30,102 nt of DNA from JBAZKK01 sp041650795 (GTDB lineage Bacteria; Omnitrophota; Gorgyraeia; Gygaellales; Profunditerraquicolaceae), in assembly GCA_041650795.1 (NCBI GenBank), contig JBAZKK010000014.1, positions 1-30,102 of the forward strand. The letters run 5' to 3'. Of this stretch, positions 8,274 to 16,176 are shown piece by piece. How positions within the stretch are numbered: the first letter of the stretch is position 1; each line of letters begins with the position of its first letter. A program made the position numbers and the translations under genes. A model generated the notes under the pieces. The model was not told the DNA's origin, did no database searches, and worked only from the letters and a program-made list of their open reading frames with translations.

Positions 8274-8708
8274 ATGGCCCTGATTATTGCGGCATCCGTG
8301 CTTTTCCTGGATCAGCTCACGAAGTCCCTCGTCACCAAATACCTCTCTTTTAATCAAAGCCTTCCACTTATCGACGGCGTACTGTATCTTTCCCTGGTGC
8401 ACAACCGCGGCGCAGCCTTCGGGATGCTCAAGGGGCTGAATATTTTTTTCATCTTTATGGCGCTGGCGGCGATAACGTTAATCTACCTTAATTTAAGGAG
8501 ACTCGGCTGGCGCAGGGTTACCATTCCGGTAGCGGCCTTGAGCCTTATTCTGGCAGGGGCATTGGGCAACCTGATAGACCGCCTTGCCTTCGGGTATGTC
8601 ATTGATTTCATAGACCTGCGCGTCTGGCCGGTATTCAACGTTGCGGACAGCGCCATTACCATCGGCGCGCTATTGTGGGCGTTTTCTATTATCAAGACAA
8701 GAAAATAA
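8274..8708 (+). CDS. lspA: Lipoprotein signal peptidase (signal peptidase II)
   Basis: Inner-membrane aspartyl protease that cleaves the signal peptide of diacylglyceryl-modified prolipoproteins. The 144-aa product has four predicted membrane helices and all family blocks: LDQLTKSLV near the N-terminus, HNRGAAFGML (about 43-52), GALGNLIDRLAFGYVIDFID with catalytic D111, and FNVADSAITIG with catalytic D125. It begins 18 bases after the zinc-finger gene, with AGGAT at 8256-8260 region ahead of the ATG. The next gene, lgt, encodes the enzyme acting immediately before LspA in the same pathway, though it has its own promoter. Confidence 0.96.
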   Translation: MALIIAASVLFLDQLTKSLVTKYLSFNQSLPLIDGVLYLSLVHNRGAAFGMLKGLNIFFIFMALAAITLIYLNLRRLGWRRVTIPVAALSLILAGALGNLIDRLAFGYVIDFIDLRVWPVFNVADSAITIGALLWAFSIIKTRK

Positions 8709-8763
8709 TATCATTAGGGCGGACGGACAAATTTAAAAGTTTACTCCCGGCGAAGCCGTAATG

Positions 8764-8772
8764 TGTTATAAT
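8764..8772 (+). promoter_or_regulatory. Extended -10 promoter of lgt-rluD
   Basis: TGT followed directly by a perfect TATAAT (8767-8772). No good -35 is seen at 17 bases; an extended -10 can work without one. The start would fall near 8779, about five bases before the lgt ATG at 8784, so the lgt message would be nearly leaderless. Confidence 0.6.
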
Positions 8773-8783
8773 AGAGCCTTACG

Positions 8784-9518
8784 ATGCATCCCATAATCTG
8801 TAAGATAGGTTTTTTAAATATTTATTCATACGGCCTGGCTTTGGCGGTCGCATTTATGCTGGGTTCATTCTTGGCCAGCCGCCAGGCAGCCAGGATCCAT
8901 GCCGCCCCGGAGACGGTATTCAACCTTTGTTTCTTGGTTTTTGTCGCGGGCATCATCGGAGCGCGATTATTCTACGTCAGCTACCATCTTTTTTATTATC
9001 TTAGGAACCCCCTGGAGATTATCATGTTGCAACAGGGGGGTCTTTCCTGGTTTGGGGGTTTGATCCTGGGTACCGCTTGCGGGTTCTTCTATTTAAAGAA
9101 GAATAAGCTTCCTGCCGGAAAGACGATAGACCTGCTTGCCCCGTATCTTGCCCTGGCCCAGGCCATCGGCAGGATAGGCTGTTTCCTTAACGGCTGCTGT
9201 TATGGAAGGGCTTCGCGCTTCGGGATTTATTTCCCGGTGCACGACGCCGTCCTCATTCCCACCCAGCTTTATTCGTCGCTTCTGTTGTTGTTTATTTTTA
9301 TAGTGCTGAGGGTCATGCGCGAAAGCCCTCATCGCGACGGACAGATATTCTTATCCTACCTTTTATTTTACTGCACCAGCAGGTTCTTTATCGAGTTCTT
9401 CAGGGCCGATAACCCGGCGTTATTCTGGGGGTTGACCATCTTCCACCTGATGAGCATTGCAGGGATTATCGTTGCCGTCACAGGGTTCATTCTTCTAATA
9501 AGGCCCCGCCGTAAATAA
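8784..9518 (+). CDS. lgt: Phosphatidylglycerol--prolipoprotein diacylglyceryl transferase
   Basis: Polytopic inner-membrane enzyme transferring diacylglycerol from phosphatidylglycerol to the lipobox cysteine, the first step of lipoprotein maturation. The 244-aa product starts with the family pattern HPIICKIGFLNIYSYGLALA and has about seven hydrophobic helices, the GGLSWFGGLILG block, and the Lgt signature AIGRIGCFLNGCCYGR containing the essential Arg. The C-terminal RFFIEFFRADNP block is also typical. There is no Shine-Dalgarno, in keeping with a start only some five bases inside the predicted transcript. It is slightly shorter than the E. coli enzyme, as in many non-proteobacterial Lgt proteins. 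Confidence 0.96.
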   Translation: MHPIICKIGFLNIYSYGLALAVAFMLGSFLASRQAARIHAAPETVFNLCFLVFVAGIIGARLFYVSYHLFYYLRNPLEIIMLQQGGLSWFGGLILGTACGFFYLKKNKLPAGKTIDLLAPYLALAQAIGRIGCFLNGCCYGRASRFGIYFPVHDAVLIPTQLYSSLLLLFIFIVLRVMRESPHRDGQIFLSYLLFYCTSRFFIEFFRADNPALFWGLTIFHLMSIAGIIVAVTGFILLIRPRRK

Positions 9519-9520
9519 AA

Positions 9521-10444
9521 ATGCAGGAATATACCGTCAAGGCAGATTTAGAGCAGGCAGGCAGACGCCTGGACGCATTTCTTGCGGATTATTTCAAGAC
9601 CATCAAATCGGGATACTCGCGGAATTTTATCCAGAACCTTATCCGCCAGGGCGACGTTAGCCTGGGGGGCGTGTCGTTGAAGCCCCACTATAAGGTTAAA
9701 GGCGGCGACGAATTCCGTGTAACGGTAACCGAAAGAAAGGCTAAGAGTTTACAGCCGCGGGATATTGCGCTGGATGTGATTTACGAGGATGATGAGCTGG
9801 CGGTAATAAATAAGCCCTGCGGTATGGTGGTGCATCCCGGCGCCGGTAAGGAAGATGACAGCCTGGCAAGCGCCCTCCTGTGCCGGTTTAAAAAATTATC
9901 CGATATAAATCCCGAGAGGCCGGGTATCGTTCACCGGTTGGATAAGGATACCTCGGGGCTCTTGGTGGTAGCGAAGACCAATCCCGCGCATCTTGAATTG
10001 ACGCGCCAGTTTGCGGAACATTCTATCAAGCGTAAATACCTCGCACTGGTTGAAGGCATGATGGAGTTTGATGAGAACGTAATCGAATTCCCCATCGGCA
10101 GGCATCCTACCCGAAGAAAGAGCATGGCGGTTAGCTTCAGCGCGGGTGCGCGGTATGCCAAGACCCGTTATCGCACCCTGGAGCGCCTTAAAGAATTTAG
10201 TTTAATAGAGCTGGAGCCTTTTACCGGCAGGACGCATCAGCTGCGGGTGCATCTGGCACATGTCGGTCATCCTGTCTTGGGGGATGTTAAATACGGCAAG
10301 CGCGGTAATTTTGAACGCCTGGCGCTGCATGCCGTATATTTAGGCTTTAGGCATCCATTAAGCTGCCGATCCCTGGAGTTTAGATGCGATATGCCTGCCG
10401 AATTCAAAGAATTCCTGCGTAAAACAAAAAAGCCCCTATTATGA
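9521..10444 (+). CDS. rluD: RluA-family 23S rRNA pseudouridine synthase (RluD-like)
   Basis: Converts uridine to pseudouridine in RNA; RluD acts on helix 69 of 23S rRNA. The 307-aa product has an N-terminal S4 RNA-binding domain (about 13-75, RRLDAFLADYF...LIRQGDVSLGG) and the catalytic RluA domain: VINKPCGMVVHPGAG, then GIVHRLDKDTSGLLVVAK with catalytic D141, then LIELEPFTGRTHQLRVHLAHVGHPVLGD. The S4 domain argues for RluD/RluC over RluA. It follows lgt after two bases and ends in an ATGA overlap with the next gene, so it belongs to the lgt transcript. The exact target uridines cannot be read from sequence. Confidence 0.93.
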   Translation: MQEYTVKADLEQAGRRLDAFLADYFKTIKSGYSRNFIQNLIRQGDVSLGGVSLKPHYKVKGGDEFRVTVTERKAKSLQPRDIALDVIYEDDELAVINKPCGMVVHPGAGKEDDSLASALLCRFKKLSDINPERPGIVHRLDKDTSGLLVVAKTNPAHLELTRQFAEHSIKRKYLALVEGMMEFDENVIEFPIGRHPTRRKSMAVSFSAGARYAKTRYRTLERLKEFSLIELEPFTGRTHQLRVHLAHVGHPVLGDVKYGKRGNFERLALHAVYLGFRHPLSCRSLEFRCDMPAEFKEFLRKTKKPLL

Positions 10445-12204
10445 ACAAACTCTCCGCAACGGACCGAATAGCATCTTTTGCACAAGAGAAGAGGTGCGCT
10501 TTTGGAGGTATGATGCAGCGCTTGCCGTTAACTTTCCATAAAAACGCCGCCTTCATCTTAGTGGCTGCTTTTTTCGTCCTCACCAATATCATATGGTGGC
10601 AGCAGAATAAGTTTGTCCAAGGACCGGATGAAGGTGAGCATTTATATAAGAGCATCGAGCTCTATGAAAACGGCGGATATCTCTATGAATTCCTGCACCC
10701 CAAGGTATATCATTCCTATTACAACGGACCGTTTTTTTACCTTACCGCGGGGGTTTTCTACCGTCTCTTCCAAAATACCGCCTACCAGGTTTCAATGCTG
10801 AACAACATTTTCTATATTATTCTGCTGCTGTTCGGTATAGCTAAATTGGAACGGTTGATTTTCGGTACCCCTGGCATCCTTTCAGCCCTGTTCTGCATGC
10901 TTATACCTATGGGGGCTATTTATTCAAGATTCTTTAACCCCGACATAGCCGTATGCAGCGTGCTGGTGTGGTTTATGTATTTTCTGAAGAAAGGAAATGA
11001 AGAGGTAAATTTAAAATATTTTTATTTAGCTTTTCTGCTTATACTGATCGGCGGATATATCAAGGTAATATTTTATTTATACGCTTTTTCCCCCTTATTC
11101 TGCTATCTAATCCTGCCCCTTAAAAGAAAACAGCCCCGAAGGTTTATTTTTAACCTTGTTTTACTCGCCGGCCTTATGTTATCGTTCTATTTTATATACC
11201 CTACTCATTTTAGAACTATGCTGGATGATTATCTTTTCTTCGGGGAGGGGTTTCACAACCAAGATTCGGTTCTGCAGGGCTTTTTCTTGGTAAAAGATGG
11301 CCTGAGTAGGTATCTCGGAAATTTAGGAAAGATCGCTCTTCAGATTGTTAATTCACAGTTCGGCGGGATAATGTCTTCATTCCTTGTCTTTAGTCTTGCA
11401 GTTTTTGTTTTTTCAAATATTAAGAAAGAAGACAGGTTTATTCTGCTTGCCTGTCTCCTTGGCCCGGTTCTATTCATAAGCAGGTATTTCATTTTTTTCG
11501 AATTAAGATATTTCCTGCCGTTGCTTATCATTGAAGCCATGATTATCAGCTACGGCTTAAATTTTCTTTTCCGTAAAGGTAAGGTTTTTAAATTTACGGC
11601 AATATTATTTATCTGTTTTTCTTTAGTTCAATACCTCGGGGTCTCCTTTTCGAAAAAATGGACGGACTTTTTTATTAGGTATGCGATTTTTAAAGGGAGC
11701 ATAAACCTTTCGCACGAACCGGTCTATGTCAACCCTCTGCCTTTTCCCGTAAACCCCTTAGAAGAGATTATAGGCGTGCTTGAGGATGCGCAAAAGAGTG
11801 GCATATCCCCAACCGTATGTTTTATATATAATTTTAAAAAAGAGCCATTTACGGAGTTTTTTTCCAAAAGATTGGGGTATTATACGCATAGGTTTCAGAG
11901 ATTTTTTTACACCGTATGCGATGGCTACCTTAGCTGCACCGCAGATTCCGTATGCGATGCCAATTTTATTGTAGTAAGCCGGTCCTATATCGGGGAAAAA
12001 GCATCCGTTCTTTCGCCAGGCGCTTTATTTTACAAGAAGAAATGTTTTAGCAATGCCGGGGCATGCCAGCCGTTTCTGAAAGAATTTGAAGGATACTTAA
12101 ACGATGGAAATTTTAAGCTTTACCGGCAGGTTGGCGCCTATGACCCAGCGGGGGGCAGAAAGGAGCAATTTTTGATATACTTAAGAGATAATGCCTCAAG
12201 CTAA
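10441..12204 (+). CDS. Polytopic membrane protein, GT-C glycosyltransferase-like (ArnT/PMT/DUF2142 type)
   Basis: A 587-aa membrane protein with about ten or more hydrophobic helices. After the first helix (about 36-52) comes the acidic first-loop motif GPDEGEH (61-67), as in GT-C enzymes that move sugars from polyprenyl-phosphate donors. A hydrophilic C-terminal part (about 430-587) includes several Cys residues, in keeping with an external domain. The ATG at 10441 overlaps the rluD TGA; ATGs at 10510/10513 just after GGAGG (10504-10508) are alternatives that would drop the first 23-24 residues. Donor and acceptor are unknown, but a GT2 and radical SAM enzymes follow, which suggests a glycolipid or glycan pathway. 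The family call is moderate. Confidence 0.65.
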   Translation: MNKLSATDRIASFAQEKRCAFGGMMQRLPLTFHKNAAFILVAAFFVLTNIIWWQQNKFVQGPDEGEHLYKSIELYENGGYLYEFLHPKVYHSYYNGPFFYLTAGVFYRLFQNTAYQVSMLNNIFYIILLLFGIAKLERLIFGTPGILSALFCMLIPMGAIYSRFFNPDIAVCSVLVWFMYFLKKGNEEVNLKYFYLAFLLILIGGYIKVIFYLYAFSPLFCYLILPLKRKQPRRFIFNLVLLAGLMLSFYFIYPTHFRTMLDDYLFFGEGFHNQDSVLQGFFLVKDGLSRYLGNLGKIALQIVNSQFGGIMSSFLVFSLAVFVFSNIKKEDRFILLACLLGPVLFISRYFIFFELRYFLPLLIIEAMIISYGLNFLFRKGKVFKFTAILFICFSLVQYLGVSFSKKWTDFFIRYAIFKGSINLSHEPVYVNPLPFPVNPLEEIIGVLEDAQKSGISPTVCFIYNFKKEPFTEFFSKRLGYYTHRFQRFFYTVCDGYLSCTADSVCDANFIVVSRSYIGEKASVLSPGALFYKKKCFSNAGACQPFLKEFEGYLNDGNFKLYRQVGAYDPAGGRKEQFLIYLRDNASS

Positions 12205-12301
12205 CGGGCGGGGTTGAATTTTGTTGAAAATGCGGAATGTGACTTTCGGATTATATTGCGATTTTAATTTTATCATAGCGTTCTATTCATTACTTTAGAA
12301 T

Positions 12302-13222
12302 ATGGCAGGATGCAGTTTGGGGGTTATAGTTTATAATGAGGAAAATAATATTCGCCAGAACCTCGATTCTATACTCAGACAGGAAATCGCTCCTGGGATA
12401 ATCGATGAAATTATCGTCATCAGCAGCGGTTGCACTGACAAGACCGAAGAGATAGTGAGAGAATTATCCGTAAGAGACCCCAGGATAAGATTATTGATAC
12501 AAAGGGAGCGTTTAGGAAAAGCCTCGTCAATAAACCTGTTCCTCAAAGAAGCTAAAGGCGAGATCCGTATTCTATGCAACGGCGACCTAGTTTTAGACAG
12601 CGATGCCCTGCGTAAATTAATAGAGCCTTTCCTTGACCCTGCCGTCGGGATGACGGGAATGAGGCTTGTCCCGATGGATGATTCGAATACCCTTGCGGGG
12701 TTTGTCGTGCGGTTTATGTGGCAATTGCATCATGAGGTAGCCAGGATATACCCGAAATTGGGCGAAGTAGTTGCTTTTAGGAACGCCGTAGAAAAAATTC
12801 CCGAGAATACCCCGGTAGACGAAGCCACTATAGAGGCTATCGTGATAGAAAAGGGTTACAGGTTACACTATATATCTAATGCTATCGCAAGAATCAGGAC
12901 GCCCTCCAATATCAAAGATTTTATCATCCAGAGAAGAAGGATCGCCTTTGGGCATTTATGGTTAAAGGAAAAATATCGATATATACCGCCTACCAGGCGC
13001 AAGTTATTATTGATAAAGATGTTATCCGTAAATACGGATCTGATATTGAAGTTTAAGTTTTTTATATTTATTTCCATGTTTTTGGAGTCCATAGGAAGAG
13101 TCCTGGGGTTGTGTGATTTTTATATCGGAAAAAAAGAGCATCATATATGGATGATAGCCAAGTCAAGTAAATCCAGACGCCAGCCTCCATTGCCCGGGGC
13201 GCACTATAAATCCGTAGAATGA
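12302..13222 (+). CDS. Family 2 glycosyltransferase (GT-A fold)
   Basis: Cytoplasmic-face nucleotide-sugar transferase, 306 aa. The N-terminal GT-A core is clear: LGVIVYNEENNIRQNLDSIL, DEIIVISSGCTDKTEEIV, GKASSINLFLKEAKGE, and LCNGDLVLDSDAL, with D95 of NGD in the place of the DXD metal site. A QRRRIAFGH element (from Q210) resembles the QxxRW region of processive GT2 enzymes. A hydrophobic stretch at about 245-262 may anchor it to the membrane. No Shine-Dalgarno precedes the ATG. The 3' end overlaps the next gene by an ATGA. Its substrate is unknown. It lies after a 97-base gap in which I see no convincing promoter or terminator. Confidence 0.88.
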   Translation: MAGCSLGVIVYNEENNIRQNLDSILRQEIAPGIIDEIIVISSGCTDKTEEIVRELSVRDPRIRLLIQRERLGKASSINLFLKEAKGEIRILCNGDLVLDSDALRKLIEPFLDPAVGMTGMRLVPMDDSNTLAGFVVRFMWQLHHEVARIYPKLGEVVAFRNAVEKIPENTPVDEATIEAIVIEKGYRLHYISNAIARIRTPSNIKDFIIQRRRIAFGHLWLKEKYRYIPPTRRKLLLIKMLSVNTDLILKFKFFIFISMFLESIGRVLGLCDFYIGKKEHHIWMIAKSSKSRRQPPLPGAHYKSVE

Positions 13223-14685
13223 AAGTGTTCTTTATTTTTCCCAACGTCCTCAATAAGCCCTGCATCCATTATGGAATTGCTTCTATCGCCGCTCTGCTTA
13301 AAAATAACGGCCATCAGGTAAGTCTGATGCAGGTTTTGGAAATACCCAAAAAAGGTGCGATAATAAAAAATATTGCCGCGAGCCGGCCTGATATCATAGC
13401 CTTTACCTCCGTAACAAGTCAATTTTCAATAGTAAAGGAGATTGCCCAATCTATCAGGCGTGAATTCGACCTTCCGATTATCTGTGGAGGCATTCATGCT
13501 ACCTTGGCTCCCGATGAGGTTATAGCCGACCAGAACATAGATATTATTTGTAGAGGGGAGGGCGAGTATCCTATGCTGGAACTCGTATCAAAACTCAGGA
13601 ATAACCTGCCCTGTGACGATATTAAGAATTTATGGATTAAAAGAAACGGAATAGTCAAAAAAAACGGAATCAGGCTGCCCCTCGATAATCTTGACAAACT
13701 GTCGTTTCCCTATATTGATTTTTTTGACATTGAGCATATGCTCAGAAGTGAGCACGGTAGGTTCAGGGTAATAACTTCGAGGTCCTGCCCTTTTGACTGC
13801 AGTTACTGCTGTGCCCCGGCTCTTAGAAGGCTGTCTGGAGATGATAATGGAAGAGTTCGTCGCTTGAGCGTAGATTCAGTTTTAATGCAGATGAGGTCAT
13901 GGTTGGCAAAATACCCCATAAAAAGCTTTATAATAGACGACGATGCATTTACGGTTGACCAGGAATATGTTGCGGAATTTTGCAGTAAATATAAAAATGC
14001 CATAGATGTTCCATTCGCGTGCAATTCAAGGCCGGAATCTCTGAGCCCTGGCCTGCTTAAAATCCTGAAATCTGCGGGATGCGAACTTATGTTAGTGGGT
14101 GTAGAGAGCGGCAGCGAGAAGCTAAGGAACGATGTTTTGAATAGAAGCATCTCCAACAACAGGCTTATAAATTGTTTTAAGCAAATCAGAGCCGCCGGGA
14201 TAAAAACCTTCTCGTTTAACATGATAGGGTTGCCTGGCGAAACGGAAGATGAGGCTGAGGAGACCATAAGATTAAATCAGGAAATTTCGCCCGATTCGCT
14301 TCAGGTTTCTATGTTTTGTTTTTACCCTGGCACTAAACTATCTAAATCATTCAAGATCGAAAGCCAAGAGCCCTATGATAAGATATTCAATTATTTTACA
14401 TGCAGCGGCAGAGTAGCATCAGCTCCTCCGTTTACGAGATTGACTCCCGAAAAGGTCGATTATTATATGCATAAATTAAGGAGCCTCTGGATTGAGGAGG
14501 CAATCCGAAGGAGATACCGCTATCTATTCCTTTTTTATCGCGTGTTGATAAGAATCATCGGATTTAAAAAAACGGTTGCCCTCTTTTTGAAACTGGCATT
14601 TCTGAAAGACCACGTTTTATATTGGTATGTCTGGCGTTTCAAAAATTATTTTATCGAAAGAAAAAGAAAAGGACCTAATATTTAA
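13219..14685 (+). CDS. B12-binding domain radical SAM protein
   Basis: Class B radical SAM enzyme, 488 aa. An N-terminal cobalamin-binding Rossmann domain (about 1-150; KVFFIFPNV, IICGGIHATLAPDEVI, IICRGEGE) is followed by a radical SAM barrel with the 4Fe-4S motif C190-x3-C194-x2-C197 (SCPFDCSYC), then GVESGSEKLR and NMIGLPGETEDEAEETI. Members of this class methylate unreactive carbons or rearrange carbon skeletons, for instance in BchE, HpnP/HpnR and many lipid or antibiotic pathways. It overlaps the GT2 gene by four bases. A Lys/Arg-rich C-terminal tail with hydrophobic segments (about 425-480) may hold it at the membrane. The product is not predictable from sequence alone. Confidence 0.9.
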   Translation: MKVFFIFPNVLNKPCIHYGIASIAALLKNNGHQVSLMQVLEIPKKGAIIKNIAASRPDIIAFTSVTSQFSIVKEIAQSIRREFDLPIICGGIHATLAPDEVIADQNIDIICRGEGEYPMLELVSKLRNNLPCDDIKNLWIKRNGIVKKNGIRLPLDNLDKLSFPYIDFFDIEHMLRSEHGRFRVITSRSCPFDCSYCCAPALRRLSGDDNGRVRRLSVDSVLMQMRSWLAKYPIKSFIIDDDAFTVDQEYVAEFCSKYKNAIDVPFACNSRPESLSPGLLKILKSAGCELMLVGVESGSEKLRNDVLNRSISNNRLINCFKQIRAAGIKTFSFNMIGLPGETEDEAEETIRLNQEISPDSLQVSMFCFYPGTKLSKSFKIESQEPYDKIFNYFTCSGRVASAPPFTRLTPEKVDYYMHKLRSLWIEEAIRRRYRYLFLFYRVLIRIIGFKKTVALFLKLAFLKDHVLYWYVWRFKNYFIERKRKGPNI

Positions 14686-14712
14686 TTTAGAAGGTTATAA
14701 AGAATCCGTTAT

Positions 14713-16050
14713 ATGACGATGCCTGCCGAAGCCCGTAATAATAGCGTGCTTTACGAAGGGTTCGCGATATGCCCCTATTGCCGGAGAATAATAGAGGCAA
14801 GGGAGGTCATCAGGAATGGGTTTATCTACCTTTTGCAAAAATGCCCCTACGATAACATAGAGTCGGAATTTCTTCTACAGAAAGCCGATAGGTACGCCTT
14901 TGATTCGCAATCCGCCAGGTCTAAAGAGGCCTCCCGCATAAAGATGGAGAAGATTTTTAAAATCGGGCAGAGATTAACGGATGTAAAAGATGTCCCCAAC
15001 TGGAGAAGTATAAATGATGTGTTTTTCCTGTTAACAAAGAAATGTAACATCAGCTGCCGCGTTTGTCTTGACCAGGATTCCAGGGCGAGGGAAGACATTC
15101 CTTTGGAATTTGTCGAAAAGCAGATGAGGATATTCAAGAACGTAAGGGTTTTCCTAGAGGGGGGAGAGCCGACGATGAGGGGGGATCTAAAAGAGATAAT
15201 TTCAAGGATTAAATCCCCCCGCAATAAGATTGCGATAATAACCAATGGAGTAAAATTATCTGATTTATCCTACTTGGATGAGCTAAGGAAGCATGGCTTA
15301 GACATAGCGGTTATAACCCTGGACGGATTTGATCCAGAGTCTTCCATGATTATCAGGGGCGATTCTTACGATGTTGCGCCTGTTTTGAATGCCGTCAGGA
15401 ATGCCGCCTTTTTGCATATCGAAACGTGGATCCAACCGCTTATTTTAAAAGGCGTTAATGAAACTCAGATAGAGAGAATCCTTTTGTTTGCTGCGGATAA
15501 TGCGAACATAACAAGGATTTTTTTCAATACCCTTTTTCTATCCGCCGGTTTAAGAAAAAAGGGCTTTGGAGAGAACCATTTATTATCCAAGGATGAGCTT
15601 GAGGGATTGATAGCCGTGCCCCTCGGCATAGAGGTCGAATATTTCAGCCTCTTTTTCAGCGTCAAAGCGGCCATCATTAATTTTATCATGAAATTTTTTC
15701 CTTTTGCCAACAACAGCATGCCCGTGCCCCACCAGTTATACCTCAAGAGAGAAAACGGCAAGCTGCTTCCCCTTCTGGAATTAAGCGAACTCAAGGAAAT
15801 CCGCGATATATTTAAAAGAAAGGCCTACTATAATTTTTGTAGATACAAATACCTGAAGTTATTTTACTATCTTTTGAAAAACCGGTTTTCAATAATAAGG
15901 TTTGAAGAGGAACTCTCCAGGAGGAAGGTGCTTACTGTCGTGGCCGGAACCCCTCGTCCTCTTGAAGCTTTTTCGCTGGGTTATTTCTCGGATGACATCA
16001 TATTTGACCGGAAAGGGATTGTAGCCGTAAGAAGGGCGGCTGACGCTTAA
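14713..16050 (+). CDS. Radical SAM protein with N-terminal Cys motif, MJ0619/Tes-like
   Basis: A 445-aa radical SAM protein. Before the barrel is a small Cys element, ICPYC (C20, C23) ... NGFIYLLQKCPYD (C44), which looks like the N-terminal element of the MJ0619/tetraether synthase (Tes) group (CxxC, then G.V.L.K.CP.HG). The cluster-binding motif is C111-x3-C115-x2-C118 (CNISCRVC), followed by FLEGGEPTMRGDL, IAIITNGV and VITLDGFDPES. Tes couples lipid tails in archaea and related bacterial proteins have been proposed for membrane-spanning lipids; that function here is inference from a short motif. It follows the B12 enzyme after 27 bases, so it is probably co-transcribed. No Shine-Dalgarno is close to the ATG. 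Confidence 0.8.
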   Translation: MTMPAEARNNSVLYEGFAICPYCRRIIEAREVIRNGFIYLLQKCPYDNIESEFLLQKADRYAFDSQSARSKEASRIKMEKIFKIGQRLTDVKDVPNWRSINDVFFLLTKKCNISCRVCLDQDSRAREDIPLEFVEKQMRIFKNVRVFLEGGEPTMRGDLKEIISRIKSPRNKIAIITNGVKLSDLSYLDELRKHGLDIAVITLDGFDPESSMIIRGDSYDVAPVLNAVRNAAFLHIETWIQPLILKGVNETQIERILLFAADNANITRIFFNTLFLSAGLRKKGFGENHLLSKDELEGLIAVPLGIEVEYFSLFFSVKAAIINFIMKFFPFANNSMPVPHQLYLKRENGKLLPLLELSELKEIRDIFKRKAYYNFCRYKYLKLFYYLLKNRFSIIRFEEELSRRKVLTVVAGTPRPLEAFSLGYFSDDIIFDRKGIVAVRRAADA

Positions 16051-16058
16051 AATAGTAA

Positions 16059-16106
16059 AATAAGGCGGCGGCTCCCGGCACATCTTAAATGGCTCGCCAC
16101 CTTATT
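16059..16106. terminator. Bidirectional terminator-like hairpin between convergent genes
   Basis: AATAAGGCGGCG (16059-16070) pairs with CGCCACCTTATT (16095-16106) with one mismatch. The stem is flanked by A runs on the left and A/T-rich sequence on the right, so it can act on both strands. It sits between the plus-strand radical SAM gene and the minus-strand DUF362 gene. Confidence 0.6.
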
Positions 16107-16139
16107 AATAAAATTGAGATATATTGAATTTTATTAATA
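16103..16139. repeat. Perfect 13-bp A/T inverted repeat
   Basis: TATTAATAAAATT (16103-16115) is the exact reverse complement of AATTTTATTAATA (16127-16139) with an 11-base loop. It overlaps the right arm of the preceding hairpin by four bases, so the two structures exclude each other in one RNA. Confidence 0.7.
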
Positions 16140-16176
16140 GGAGAGACTTTGATAATGATATTATTTTTTTGCGAGT

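Noticed and set aside
13803..14267. Minus-strand open frame (154 codons) within the B12 radical SAM gene
   Set aside because: Ser/Leu-rich shadow of a gene with a clear CxxxCxxC motif on the plus strand.
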